From Comamonas sp. SCN 67-35 (GTDB lineage Bacteria > Pseudomonadota > Gammaproteobacteria > Burkholderiales > Burkholderiaceae_C), in the NCBI GenBank assembly GCA_001725255.1, contig MEFV01000006.1, forward strand, positions 1-64,000: 64,000 nt of DNA, read 5' to 3'. The notes under the pieces are model-generated. The model saw only the letters and a list, made by a program, of their open reading frames with translations. It searched no databases and had not been told where the DNA came from. This document shows, in pieces, positions 8,068-15,668 of the stretch (its first letter is position 1; every line of letters starts with the position of its first letter). Position numbers and translations under genes: made by a program.

Positions 8068-9153
8068 ATGGCTTCCTACGACCAGTTCATCGGCACGCGC
8101 CCGGTCTCGGGCCAGCACGCGTTCGACGTCGATGCCTTCACCGCCTGGGCGCGCCAGCACGTCGAGGGCTTCGCCGGGCCGCTGCAGGTGCAGCTGTTCA
8201 AGGGCGGGCAATCCAACCCCACCTACCTCTTGAGCACGCCCGCGCGCAGCTACGTGATGCGCTCCAAGCCCGGGCCGGTGGCCAAGCTGCTGCCGTCGGC
8301 GCATGCCATCGAGCGCGAATTCGCGGTGGTGCAGGGCCTGGCGGGTACTGCCGTGCCGGTGCCGCGCATGATCGCGCTGTGCGAGGACGAATCCGTCATC
8401 GGCCGCGCGTTCTACCTCATGGAGCACATGCAGGGGCGCGTGCTCTGGGATCAGTCCCTGCCCGGCATGAGCGTGGCCGAGCGCGGCGCGATCTACGACG
8501 AGATGAATCGCGTGATCGCCGCGCTGCACTGCGTGGACCCCGCGGCGCAGGGTCTGGCGCACTACGGCAAGCCGGGCAACTATTTCGAGCGCCAGATCGG
8601 CCGCTGGAGCAAGCAGTACCGCGCCTCCGTCACCCAGCCCATCGCCGAGATGGACCGCCTGATGGACTGGCTCCCCGCGCACATGCCCGAGAGCGCGCGC
8701 GACGAGAGCCGCGTCGCCATCGTGCACGGCGACTACCGCTTGGACAACCTGATGTTCCACCCGAGCGAGCCGCGCATCATCGCGGTGCTCGACTGGGAAC
8801 TGTCCACGCTCGGCCACCCGCTGGCGGACTTCGCCTACCACTGCATGAGCTGGCACATCCCGGCGCAGCTCGGGCGAGGCATCGCGGGGCTGGACCTGGC
8901 GCAGCTGGGCATCCCGAGCGAGCGCGACTACATCCACCGCTACTGCGAGCGCAGCGGCATCACGGACACCGCCAGCCTGCACGCCGACTGGAACTTCTAC
9001 CTCGCCTACAACCTGTTTCGCATCGCCGCCATCCTGCAGGGCATCGCCAAGCGCGTGGAAGACGGCACCGCCGCCAGCAGCGAAGCGAAGGCCGCGGGCG
9101 CGCAGGCCCGCCCCATGGCGGCGCTCGCCTGGTCGTTCGCCAGCCGCAGTTGA
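8068..9153 (+). CDS. APH-type phosphotransferase family protein
   Basis: The 361-residue protein is of the aminoglycoside phosphotransferase/choline kinase fold. It has a glycine-rich N-lobe (LFKGGQSNPTYLL), the catalytic loop VHGDYRLDNLMFH (H-x-D-x4-N) and the metal-binding VLDWELSTLGHP. This is the subgroup that sits beside, or is fused to, acyl-CoA dehydrogenases (compare the kinase-like half of ACAD10/ACAD11), where it is thought to phosphorylate hydroxyacyl-CoA. That role fits the next gene, 33 nt downstream. The ATG at 8068 is preferred because the upstream in-frame start at 8014 lies in the palindromic repeat region. Confidence 0.82.
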   Translation: MASYDQFIGTRPVSGQHAFDVDAFTAWARQHVEGFAGPLQVQLFKGGQSNPTYLLSTPARSYVMRSKPGPVAKLLPSAHAIEREFAVVQGLAGTAVPVPRMIALCEDESVIGRAFYLMEHMQGRVLWDQSLPGMSVAERGAIYDEMNRVIAALHCVDPAAQGLAHYGKPGNYFERQIGRWSKQYRASVTQPIAEMDRLMDWLPAHMPESARDESRVAIVHGDYRLDNLMFHPSEPRIIAVLDWELSTLGHPLADFAYHCMSWHIPAQLGRGIAGLDLAQLGIPSERDYIHRYCERSGITDTASLHADWNFYLAYNLFRIAAILQGIAKRVEDGTAASSEAKAAGAQARPMAALAWSFASRS

Positions 9154-9186
9154 CCATCTCACCCAAACCACCATCGAGGAAAGCCC

Positions 9187-10440
9187 ATGGACTTCGACTA
9201 CTCCCCCAGGACCCGAGAACTGCAGGCGCGCCTGACGCAGTTCATGGACGAGCACGTCTACCCGGCGGAAAAGGAGCTCGCCGCCGAACTGGCCGCGAAC
9301 ACGACCGCAGGCAAGCGCTGGACGCCGCTCAAGACCATAGAAAACCTCAAGCCCAAGGCCCAGGCCGCGGGCCTGTGGAACCTGTTCCTGCCGGTCGATA
9401 CCGCCGAGGCCTCGGGTTACCACGGCGCGGGCCTGACCAACCAGGAATATGCGCCGCTGGCCGAGATCATGGGGCGCGTGCTCTGGGCCAGCGAGGTCTT
9501 CAACTGCTCGGCGCCCGACACCGGCAACATGGAAACCATCGCCCGCTACGGCAGCGAAGCCATCAAGGCCGAATGGCTGACCCCTCTGCTCGAAGGACGC
9601 ATCCGCTCGGGCTTCGCCATGACCGAGCCCGAAGTGGCATCCAGTGACGCCACCAACATCACCACGCGCATCGAGCGCGATGGCAACGACTACGTCATCA
9701 CCGGCCGCAAGTGGTGGACCAGCGGCGCGGGCGACCCGCGCTGCAAGGTTTTCATCACCATGGGCAAGACCGACCCCGACGCCGCCAAGCATTCGCAGCA
9801 GAGCATGATCGTCGTGCCCTCGGACACCCCCGGCATCACGGTGCTGCGCAACCTCAACGTCTTCGGCTACGACGACGCGCCGCACGGTCACGCCGAAGTG
9901 CTCTTCGACCACGTGCGCGTGCCCGCGGCCAACATCCTGCTGGGCGAGGGCCGGGGCTTCGAGATCGCACAGGGGCGCCTCGGCCCGGGGCGCATCCACC
10001 ACTGCATGCGCCTGATCGGCCAGGCCGAGCGCGCGCTGGAGCTCATGTGCAAACGCGCCAGCAGCCGCGTGGCCTTCGGCAAACCCATCGCCGCGCAGAC
10101 CGTGACGCAGGAGCGCATCGCAGAGGCCCGCTGCAAGATCGACATGGCGCGCCTGCTCACCCTCAAGGCCGCATGGATGATGGACACCGCGGGCAACAAG
10201 GTCGCGCGCACCGAGATCGCGATGATCAAGGTCGTCGCGCCCAGCATGGCCTGCCAGGTGATCGACTGGGCCATCCAGGCGCATGGCGGCGGCGGCGTGA
10301 GCGATGACTTCCCGCTCGCCTACGCCTACGCCAACGCGCGCACGCTGCGCTTTGCCGACGGCCCGGACGAGGTGCACCGCAACGCCATCGCCAAGTGGGA
10401 GCTGGGCAAATACGCGCCCGCCAGGCCCGCCACGCGCTGA
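9187..10440 (+). CDS. Acyl-CoA dehydrogenase family protein
   Basis: The 417-residue flavoprotein has all three domains of the family: an alpha N-terminus, the beta core with [16 protein letters not shown] and WWTSGAG, and a C-terminal helical bundle ending in [16 protein letters not shown]. It would introduce a trans-2,3 double bond into an acyl-CoA using FAD and pass electrons to ETF. Its pairing with the upstream phosphotransferase matches the ACAD10/11-like arrangement linked to 4-hydroxy acid breakdown, so a hydroxyacyl-CoA substrate is plausible but inferred. GAGGAAAG lies just before the ATG. No other beta-oxidation gene adjoins. Confidence 0.88.
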   Translation: MDFDYSPRTRELQARLTQFMDEHVYPAEKELAAELAANTTAGKRWTPLKTIENLKPKAQAAGLWNLFLPVDTAEASGYHGAGLTNQEYAPLAEIMGRVLWASEVFNCSAPDTGNMETIARYGSEAIKAEWLTPLLEGRIRSGFAMTEPEVASSDATNITTRIERDGNDYVITGRKWWTSGAGDPRCKVFITMGKTDPDAAKHSQQSMIVVPSDTPGITVLRNLNVFGYDDAPHGHAEVLFDHVRVPAANILLGEGRGFEIAQGRLGPGRIHHCMRLIGQAERALELMCKRASSRVAFGKPIAAQTVTQERIAEARCKIDMARLLTLKAAWMMDTAGNKVARTEIAMIKVVAPSMACQVIDWAIQAHGGGGVSDDFPLAYAYANARTLRFADGPDEVHRNAIAKWELGKYAPARPATR

Positions 10441-10562
10441 CACCCGGCGCGCGCCGCTCGGCCGCGGCGCGCCACTGTCACGCTGGCGTGAGCAACTGTC
10501 TTGCGAGCCCGGCTTCTCAGGCGTATAGATCTGATCCAAGAATAAGCATTTCATGATTATGA

Positions 10563-10586
10563 TTCAATGGTTGTTGTATCATTGAA
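10563..10586. promoter_or_regulatory. Candidate ArsR operator
   Basis: TTCAATG (10563-10569) and CATTGAA (10580-10586) form a perfect 7-bp inverted repeat with a 10-bp centre, ending two bases before the arsR start codon. A TATGAT hexamer (10558-10563) and a TATCAT hexamer (10577-10582) overlap it, so a bound ArsR would block the promoter. Autoregulation by an operator in front of arsR is standard for this family. Confidence 0.6.
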
Positions 10587-10588
10587 AA

Positions 10589-10918
10589 ATGAATGAAACT
10601 CAAGCTGTCACCGCCCTTGGCGCCCTGGCTCATGCGCAGCGCCTGCGTGTGTTCCGCGCCCTGGTCGTCGCCGGCCCCGAGGGGCTCACGCCCAGCGTGC
10701 TGGCCGACCAGTTCGACGTGGCTCGCAACGCGCTGTCCTTCCACCTGAAGGAACTGGCCCATGCCGGCCTCGTCACGGTTGAACAGCAAGGCCGCAATCT
10801 CATTTACCGCGCCGACTTCTGCCAAATGAACGGGCTGCTTGGCTACCTCACCGAACACTGCTGCCAGGGCGGCACGTGCGAGGCCACCGCTGCTTCCCCC
10901 GTCTGTACCTCCTGCTGA
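10589..10918 (+). CDS. arsR: ArsR-family arsenic-responsive repressor
   Basis: This 109-residue winged-helix repressor has the DNA-reading helix in VARNALSFHLKELAHAG and a C-terminal cysteine-rich tail (HCCQGGTC and CTSC). Clustered C-terminal cysteines are where this ArsR type binds As(III), which releases it from DNA. It heads an operon with acr3 and arsC. The start codon lies two bases after the operator palindrome with no Shine-Dalgarno between, so the mRNA may be leaderless or nearly so. The first residues (MNETQAVTALGALAH) match the family's usual N-terminus, which supports this start. Confidence 0.92.
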   Translation: MNETQAVTALGALAHAQRLRVFRALVVAGPEGLTPSVLADQFDVARNALSFHLKELAHAGLVTVEQQGRNLIYRADFCQMNGLLGYLTEHCCQGGTCEATAASPVCTSC

Positions 10919-10928
10919 AAGGCACCCC

Positions 10929-11042
10929 ATGAAACGCTTTCACGTCCACCTGCACGTGGATGACCTGGACCGCAGCATCGGCTTCTATTCGCAACTGTTC
11001 GCTGCGCAGCCGGCACGCGTCGAAGTCGATTACGCAAGCTGA
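10929..11042 (+). pseudogene. Truncated ArsI/CadI-like glyoxalase stub
   Basis: The 37-codon reading frame begins exactly like arsenic-operon vicinal-oxygen-chelate dioxygenases (ArsI/CadI family): MKRFHVHLHVDDLDRSIGFY, then SQLFAAQPARVEVDYAS and a stop. Full-length members run to about 150 residues with further metal ligands and vicinal cysteines. Here the sequence stops where homologues continue and acr3 starts 12 nt later. A deletion has evidently removed about three quarters of the gene while keeping the operon intact. The stub keeps the first metal-ligand histidine but cannot be an enzyme. It may still be translated and couple arsR to acr3. Confidence 0.75.
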
Positions 11043-11054
11043 CGCGGGCCACCC

Positions 11055-12137
11055 ATGACCGAAGCCACCACGGCCGGCCGCGCGCCGGCCATGCCCGGCA
11101 TGAGCGTCTTCGAGCGCTTCCTGACCGTCTGGGTGCTGCTGTGCATCGTCGCCGGCATTGCCCTGGGCCAATTCGCACCCGGCGTGTTCCAAGCCATCGG
11201 CCGCATGGAGATCGCCCAAGTCAACCTGCCCGTGGGCCTATTGATCTGGGTCATGATCGTTCCGATGCTGCTCAAGGTGGACTTCGGCGCCCTGAGCCAG
11301 GTCAGGGAGCATTGGCGTGGCATCGGCGTGACGCTGTTCGTGAACTGGGCGGTCAAGCCGTTCTCGATGGCGCTGCTGGCGTGGATTTTCATCCGCCAGG
11401 TCTTCGCGCAGTGGCTTCCCGCCGATCAGCTCGACAGCTATGTTGCGGGCCTGATCCTGCTCGCTGCTGCGCCCTGCACGGCGATGGTCTTTGTCTGGAG
11501 CCGACTGACCGGGGGCGATCCGGTGTTCACGCTGTCGCAGGTGGCCTTGAACGACACCATCATGGTGTTCGCCTTCGCACCCATCGTCGGCCTGCTGCTG
11601 GGCCTGTCGGCCATCACGGTGCCGTGGGACACGCTGCTGGTGTCCGTGGCGCTTTATATCGTCGTGCCGGTGATCCTGGCCCAGTTCTGGCGCCGCGCGC
11701 TGCTGCGCCGAGGCCGGGCCGCGTTCGCGGCCGCGCTGGCGCGCATGGGCCCGCTGTCCATCGCGGCGCTGCTGCTCACGCTGGTGTTGTTGTTCGCTTT
11801 TCAGGGGCAGGCCATCCTGCAACAGCCGCTGGTGATCGCCATGCTGGCGGTGCCGATCCTGATTCAGGTGTTCTTCAACTCCGGGCTCGCCTACTGGCTC
11901 AACCGCCGGCTGGGCGAGCGTCACAGCATCGCCTGCCCCTCGGCGTTGATCGGTGCGAGCAACTTCTTCGAGCTGGCCGTGGCCGCCGCCATCAGCCTGT
12001 TCGGCTTCCAGTCCGGCGCTGCGCTGGCCACCGTGGTTGGCGTGCTGATCGAGGTGCCCGTGATGCTGCTGGTCGTGCGCGTGGTCAACCGTTCGCGCGG
12101 CTGGTACGAGTGCGGCCCGAAACTCTCCGTCCGATAA
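11055..12137 (+). CDS. acr3: ACR3-family arsenite efflux permease
   Basis: The 360-residue inner-membrane carrier has about ten hydrophobic helices. It carries the Acr3 signature VNLPVGLLIWVMIVPMLLKV near residues 55-75 and the conserved cysteine in LAAAPCTAMVFVWSRL, needed for As(OH)3 transport in studied homologues. It extrudes arsenite made by ArsC, driven by the proton gradient. It belongs to the Acr3 type and not the unrelated E. coli ArsB type, although annotators often use arsB for it. It is the third reading frame of the ars operon, 13 nt before arsC. Confidence 0.92.
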   Translation: MTEATTAGRAPAMPGMSVFERFLTVWVLLCIVAGIALGQFAPGVFQAIGRMEIAQVNLPVGLLIWVMIVPMLLKVDFGALSQVREHWRGIGVTLFVNWAVKPFSMALLAWIFIRQVFAQWLPADQLDSYVAGLILLAAAPCTAMVFVWSRLTGGDPVFTLSQVALNDTIMVFAFAPIVGLLLGLSAITVPWDTLLVSVALYIVVPVILAQFWRRALLRRGRAAFAAALARMGPLSIAALLLTLVLLFAFQGQAILQQPLVIAMLAVPILIQVFFNSGLAYWLNRRLGERHSIACPSALIGASNFFELAVAAAISLFGFQSGAALATVVGVLIEVPVMLLVVRVVNRSRGWYECGPKLSVR

Positions 12138-12150
12138 CCAGGACATGCCC

Positions 12151-12573
12151 ATGAGCGCCATCACGATCTATCACAACCCCGCCTGCGGCACGTCGCGCAA
12201 CGTGCTTGCCATGATCCGCAACAGCGGCGAAGAGCCCACGGTCATCGAGTACCTGAAGACGCCGCCCGACCGTGCCACGCTGGTCAAGCTGCTGGCCGAT
12301 GCCCATCTGAGCGTGCGCGAAGTGCTACGCGAGAAGGGCACGCCCTATACGGAGCTCGGCCTGGACAATTTCCAATGGACGGATGAGCAGTTGCTCGACG
12401 TCATCGAGCAGCACCCCATCCTCATCAACCGGCCCATCGTGGTCACGCCGCTGGGCACGCGCCTGTGCCGGCCTTCGGAGACCGTGCTTGACATCCTGCC
12501 GCAGCCGCAGCGTGGCGCGTTCCACAAGGAAGACGGCGAAGCGGTCGTGAATGCCAAGGGCCACCGGGTCTGA
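12151..12573 (+). CDS. arsC: Glutaredoxin-dependent arsenate reductase
   Basis: The 140-residue cytosolic protein has the ArsC active site NPACGTSRN with catalytic C12 and the conserved NRPIVVTPLGTRLCRP arginine region. It reduces arsenate to arsenite using glutathione and glutaredoxin, feeding Acr3. AGGA at 12140-12143 sits 7 nt before the ATG at 12151 but only 1 nt before the ATG at 12145, so 12151 is the more likely start. Last gene of the ars operon; no arsH or second reductase follows. Confidence 0.93.
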   Translation: MSAITIYHNPACGTSRNVLAMIRNSGEEPTVIEYLKTPPDRATLVKLLADAHLSVREVLREKGTPYTELGLDNFQWTDEQLLDVIEQHPILINRPIVVTPLGTRLCRPSETVLDILPQPQRGAFHKEDGEAVVNAKGHRV

Positions 12574-12955
12574 TTGGCCACTTTCCTCGGCTTGCCAGCC
12601 ACGAGCAAGCGTTCCTGACCGTGGCACGCCCACCGCAAACGATGCATTTACCGCGAGCCTGACTCGAGTCCCGGTTCAACGAGGCAATGCCCACCAATGC
12701 ACAGATCGGAGCCCGCAGGCACAGGCCAGCGCGGGTACTGTCCGATCGTCTCCACCACGATCAGCGAGAAGACTCACGCACGGGCTCCCTAGGAGCGAGG
12801 GAGGACCGGCTACGTGCTACGGCCAACCCCGAACCCTGAAGATCCGGGCGTGCCAACATCGCCGGACACGCACGTCAAAGATACAAGAGAAAATACGCCC
12901 CTCGTGCGGCGGCTTCGGGTTGGTCCGGCCGCGCACGGGCCCAGACTGCCAGACC
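12574..12955. other. 382-bp gap without a recognisable gene
   Basis: There is no convincing coding frame with a ribosome site and no RNA gene that I recognise. The stretch is less GC-biased than its flanks and holds short inverted motifs (for example CTCC-CTA-GGAG near 12790) but no clear terminator. It is probably decayed sequence at the edge of the arsenic island. An in-frame extension of the following regulator reads through it but lacks homology-like composition. Confidence 0.5.
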
Positions 12956-13702
12956 ATGAAAGCCGAAACCGCACCCGCGCCGCTGCCCCAGAAGGCGGCC
13001 GCCGAAACCGCCTCTCCCGCCGAGCAGGAGCAGCGCATCCGTGCCCTGCTCTCGCGGCTGGCGCTGTTTGCCGACCTGGATGGCGCGCAGCTGGCGCTGC
13101 TGGCCAGCGCCACGCAACGCCAGACCTACGTCCCGGGCGACGTGATCGCGCGCCGCGGCCAGCGCTGCAACGGCATGAGCTTCGTCATCTACGGCTCGGT
13201 GCAACTCGTCTACAACGCCGCCTCGGGCAGCGAGCGCACGGTGCGCCTGCTGGGCGCGGGGGCCAGCTTCGGCGAGGCATCGCTCTTCAGCCACCACGAC
13301 CACATCACCACCGCCACCGCGCTGGCCGACACGCTGATGCTGCACGTGCACGAACGCGTGCTGAGCCCGCTGATCGCCGCCCACGGCCCGCTGGCGCAGC
13401 GCCTCATCGCGCACCTGAGCAACCAGCTGTACATGGCGATCTGCGATTTCGGCGCCTTCACCACGCACTCGGGCCCGCAACGCCTCATCGGCTTTCTGCT
13501 GCGCGAATCGGCCACCGCCGGCGGCCAGGCTTTCACGCTCGACGTGAGCAAACGCACCATCGCCTCGCGCCTGAACCTCACCCCCGCACATTTTTCCCGC
13601 ATCCTGCAGGATCTGAGCCAGCGCGGCCTGCTGCGCGTCAACGGCCGCCAGATGCAGGTGCTCGACATCCAGGGCCTGCAGGACTATCACCTGACGGCCT
13701 GA
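12956..13702 (+). CDS. Crp/Fnr family transcriptional regulator
   Basis: The 248-residue protein has a Pro/Ala-rich N-terminal extension (1-22), a cNMP-binding-like domain (about 35-150, with GASFGEASLFSHH), a dimer helix and a C-terminal winged helix with recognition region VSKRTIASRLNLTPAHFSRI. There is no Fnr cysteine cluster. The nearest downstream genes are the five-gene LuxS/cyclase operon, 211 nt away on the same strand, which makes this a candidate regulator of it. A 105-bp palindromic element lies between. The ATG at 12956 is chosen because upstream in-frame codons look non-coding. Confidence 0.82.
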   Translation: MKAETAPAPLPQKAAAETASPAEQEQRIRALLSRLALFADLDGAQLALLASATQRQTYVPGDVIARRGQRCNGMSFVIYGSVQLVYNAASGSERTVRLLGAGASFGEASLFSHHDHITTATALADTLMLHVHERVLSPLIAAHGPLAQRLIAHLSNQLYMAICDFGAFTTHSGPQRLIGFLLRESATAGGQAFTLDVSKRTIASRLNLTPAHFSRILQDLSQRGLLRVNGRQMQVLDIQGLQDYHLTA

Positions 13703-13806
13703 TACGGTTTTGCATTCAGGCGTAGAGCAAGGCGGGAAGCCGCAGACAGTGCTGTAGCACGGCAAGGCGAACCAACGCAGTTATACGTTTGAAGGCGAAA
13801 CCGTAT
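13702..13806. repeat. 105-bp palindromic element (MITE/REP-like)
   Basis: The ends are imperfect inverted repeats: the left end ATACGGTTTTGCATTCAGGC and the complement of the right end ATACGGTTTCGCCTTCAAAC match, with the following CGTA, at about 19 of 23 positions. The middle contains GTGCT-GT-AGCAC flanked by GCCG/CGGC, so the whole unit can fold as one long hairpin. It abuts the stop codon of the Crp/Fnr gene. The bases TGA occur just outside both ends when the repeat is taken as TACGG...CCGTA, which could be a small target duplication. There is no other copy in this window. Confidence 0.6.
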
Positions 13807-13913
13807 GAAGCCGCCAAAACCACCACCCCCCACTCCGGTATCCGTCGGCGGTCGTGCCGGCGGCGCGTGGCAAAATGCCCGCCGCCGCTCAATGACCGAC
13901 GACCTCGCTACGC

Positions 13914-15161
13914 ATGGGCAAGATACATCTCGCATACAGCACCTTCGGGCTCACCAATCTTGATTTCTCCGCCGCGCTCGACGCGGTGGATCGCGCGGGC
14001 TACGAGGGTGTCGAAGTCTCGTTTCACCGCCGCCAGTTCAATCCCTTCCAACTCGGGGACGACGATCTGCGCGCCGTGGGCCGGCATCTCAGCCGCCTGC
14101 GCGTCAAGCCCGCGTGCGTGGCCACCGCCTCGCACTTCTTCGACCCGCAGCGTCCGCACGAGCCCTCGCTCATGGCGCTGGAGGTCGCGGGGCGCAAGCG
14201 CCGCATCGACCTCGTCAAGCGCGGCATCCACGTCGCGCGCATGCTGGGCGTGAACCTCGTCACCTTCGGCAGCGGCTTCGTGCGCGAGGACCACGTCGCC
14301 CACCCCGAAATCGACCCCACCGAGCTGCTGGTCGATTCCATCCGCGAGTGCCTGGCCGAGATCCACGCCGAGGAAGACATCACGCTCCTGATCGAGCCCG
14401 AGCCCGGCATGCACATCGAAACCCTGGCCGAAGGCCTGGCGCTGATGCGCGCCGTGGACTCGCCCAAGTTCAAGCTGCACATCGACATCTGCCACGCCTA
14501 CTGCTCCGAGGCCAACTACATCCAGGCGCTGGGCGAGGCGGCGGCGCACGCGCGCTACCTGCACATCTCGGATGCACGCGAGGGCTGGAACCTGGCCATC
14601 CGCCACGACAGCGAGGCGCTCGCCTTCGACCTCGCCCACGCGAGCACGCTGGTGCACTTTCCGGACACGGCCGACTTCCTGCTCGTCGATCCGGACCACG
14701 CGATCCACTTCGCCGACGGCCAGCCCAGCGCGGCGCGGCTGCGGCGCATCGACGAACTGCTGACCCGCGCGGGCACCCAGGCCGCGCTGCAAACCGTCGC
14801 CTACGCCAGCCTGCCCACGCGCCGGGGGCCGCTGGATGATGAAATCTTCACCTACCTCATCTCCGTGCCGGGCCTGAGCTATGACGTGCTCGAACGCGCC
14901 CGCCCCGTCATCGCGTACATGCGCGGTGCCCAGGGCGCACCGCTCGTCGAGCGCATGGTGGCCAACACGCGCACCGGCATCGTGCACTTTCATGAAGTGC
15001 CGGGCGAAGGCACGCTCGATTTCGCCGCGAGCTTCAAGGCCCTCACCGATCAGGGCTTCGATGGCTACGGCGCGATCGAGCTCTACCACCACGTCGATGG
15101 CTGGGAGCAGGCGCTGGCCGCGAGCTACCGCCACCTCATGCCGCTGATCCGGGCCGCCTGA
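13914..15161 (+). CDS. Sugar phosphate isomerase/epimerase-like TIM barrel
   Basis: The 415-residue protein is of the xylose-isomerase-like TIM-barrel superfamily (AP endonuclease 2 fold). Typical barrel segments are ALDAVDRAGYEGVEVSF, the acidic strand ITLLIEPEPGMHIE, FKLHIDICHAYC and LHISDAREGWN. The E/D/H residues on these strands are the metal ligands in characterised relatives, which isomerise or epimerise sugars or polyols. It is longer than a minimal barrel (about 280), with an extra C-terminal domain from about 300 that again has HFHEVPGEG and GAIELYHHVDGW. It opens the five-gene operon, 3 nt before the LuxS-like gene. Substrate unknown; a sugar phosphate or cyclitol would suit the context. 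Confidence 0.78.
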   Translation: MGKIHLAYSTFGLTNLDFSAALDAVDRAGYEGVEVSFHRRQFNPFQLGDDDLRAVGRHLSRLRVKPACVATASHFFDPQRPHEPSLMALEVAGRKRRIDLVKRGIHVARMLGVNLVTFGSGFVREDHVAHPEIDPTELLVDSIRECLAEIHAEEDITLLIEPEPGMHIETLAEGLALMRAVDSPKFKLHIDICHAYCSEANYIQALGEAAAHARYLHISDAREGWNLAIRHDSEALAFDLAHASTLVHFPDTADFLLVDPDHAIHFADGQPSAARLRRIDELLTRAGTQAALQTVAYASLPTRRGPLDDEIFTYLISVPGLSYDVLERARPVIAYMRGAQGAPLVERMVANTRTGIVHFHEVPGEGTLDFAASFKALTDQGFDGYGAIELYHHVDGWEQALAASYRHLMPLIRAA

Positions 15162-15164
15162 GCA

Positions 15165-15668
15165 ATGAACACGCCCTCGCCCACCCGCCACGGTGAAGCC
15201 GCGCTCGGCTGGCCGCCAGGCCTTACAGGCGAACTCGATCACCGGCGCCTGAAGGCGCCTACGCTCAAGCTGCGCAGCGCCCTGCCCACGCCCGGCGGCG
15301 ACACGATCTACGCGGTCGATCTGCGCGTGCGCCTGCCCAACCAGGACGCCTTCCTCACCAGCAGCGAGCTGCACTCAATCGAGCACTTCCTGCTGGAGGG
15401 TTTCAACCGCCTGCTGCCGCGCAACTTCCTGTCCGTGGGCCTCATGGGCTGCCGCACGGGCTTCTATCTGGGCTTCGTCAACGAAGGGCGCACCGAGGTG
15501 CTGTGCGAGGCGCTGGCGCGCATCCTCACCGAAATGCAGAGCGCCCAGGCCGTGCCCTACGCCAACATCGAGCAGTGCGGCAACTGGCGCGATCACAGCC
15601 TGCCTGACGCGCAGCGCGTCGCTCGCGAGATCCTGCTGCAGCGCGCCCACTGGCTGGAAGCGGCATGA
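15165..15668 (+). CDS. luxS: Divergent LuxS (S-ribosylhomocysteine lyase-like)
   Basis: The 167-residue protein aligns with LuxS along its length after a 20-residue extension. LuxS cleaves S-ribosylhomocysteine to homocysteine and the AI-2 precursor DPD. Metal ligands H70, H74 (HSIEH with catalytic E73) and C138 (EQCGN) are present, as are catalytic C96 (MGCRTGFY), ELDH with H26, and R54 in VDLRVRLPN. Two ligand-site differences stand out: T21 where B. subtilis LuxS has Ser6, and SVGL (90-93) replacing the near-invariant DISP before MGC. The metal centre looks functional but substrate recognition may differ. It is locked in an operon with a sugar cyclase: 3 nt after the epimerase and overlapping the cyclase start by 4 nt. 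The symbol denotes the family; the reaction is not certain. Confidence 0.82.
   Translation: MNTPSPTRHGEAALGWPPGLTGELDHRRLKAPTLKLRSALPTPGGDTIYAVDLRVRLPNQDAFLTSSELHSIEHFLLEGFNRLLPRNFLSVGLMGCRTGFYLGFVNEGRTEVLCEALARILTEMQSAQAVPYANIEQCGNWRDHSLPDAQRVAREILLQRAHWLEAA

Noticed and set aside
12574..12955. Group II intron or structural RNA in the gap after arsC
   Set aside because: I looked for a domain V-like hairpin and other known RNA signatures and found none I could support.
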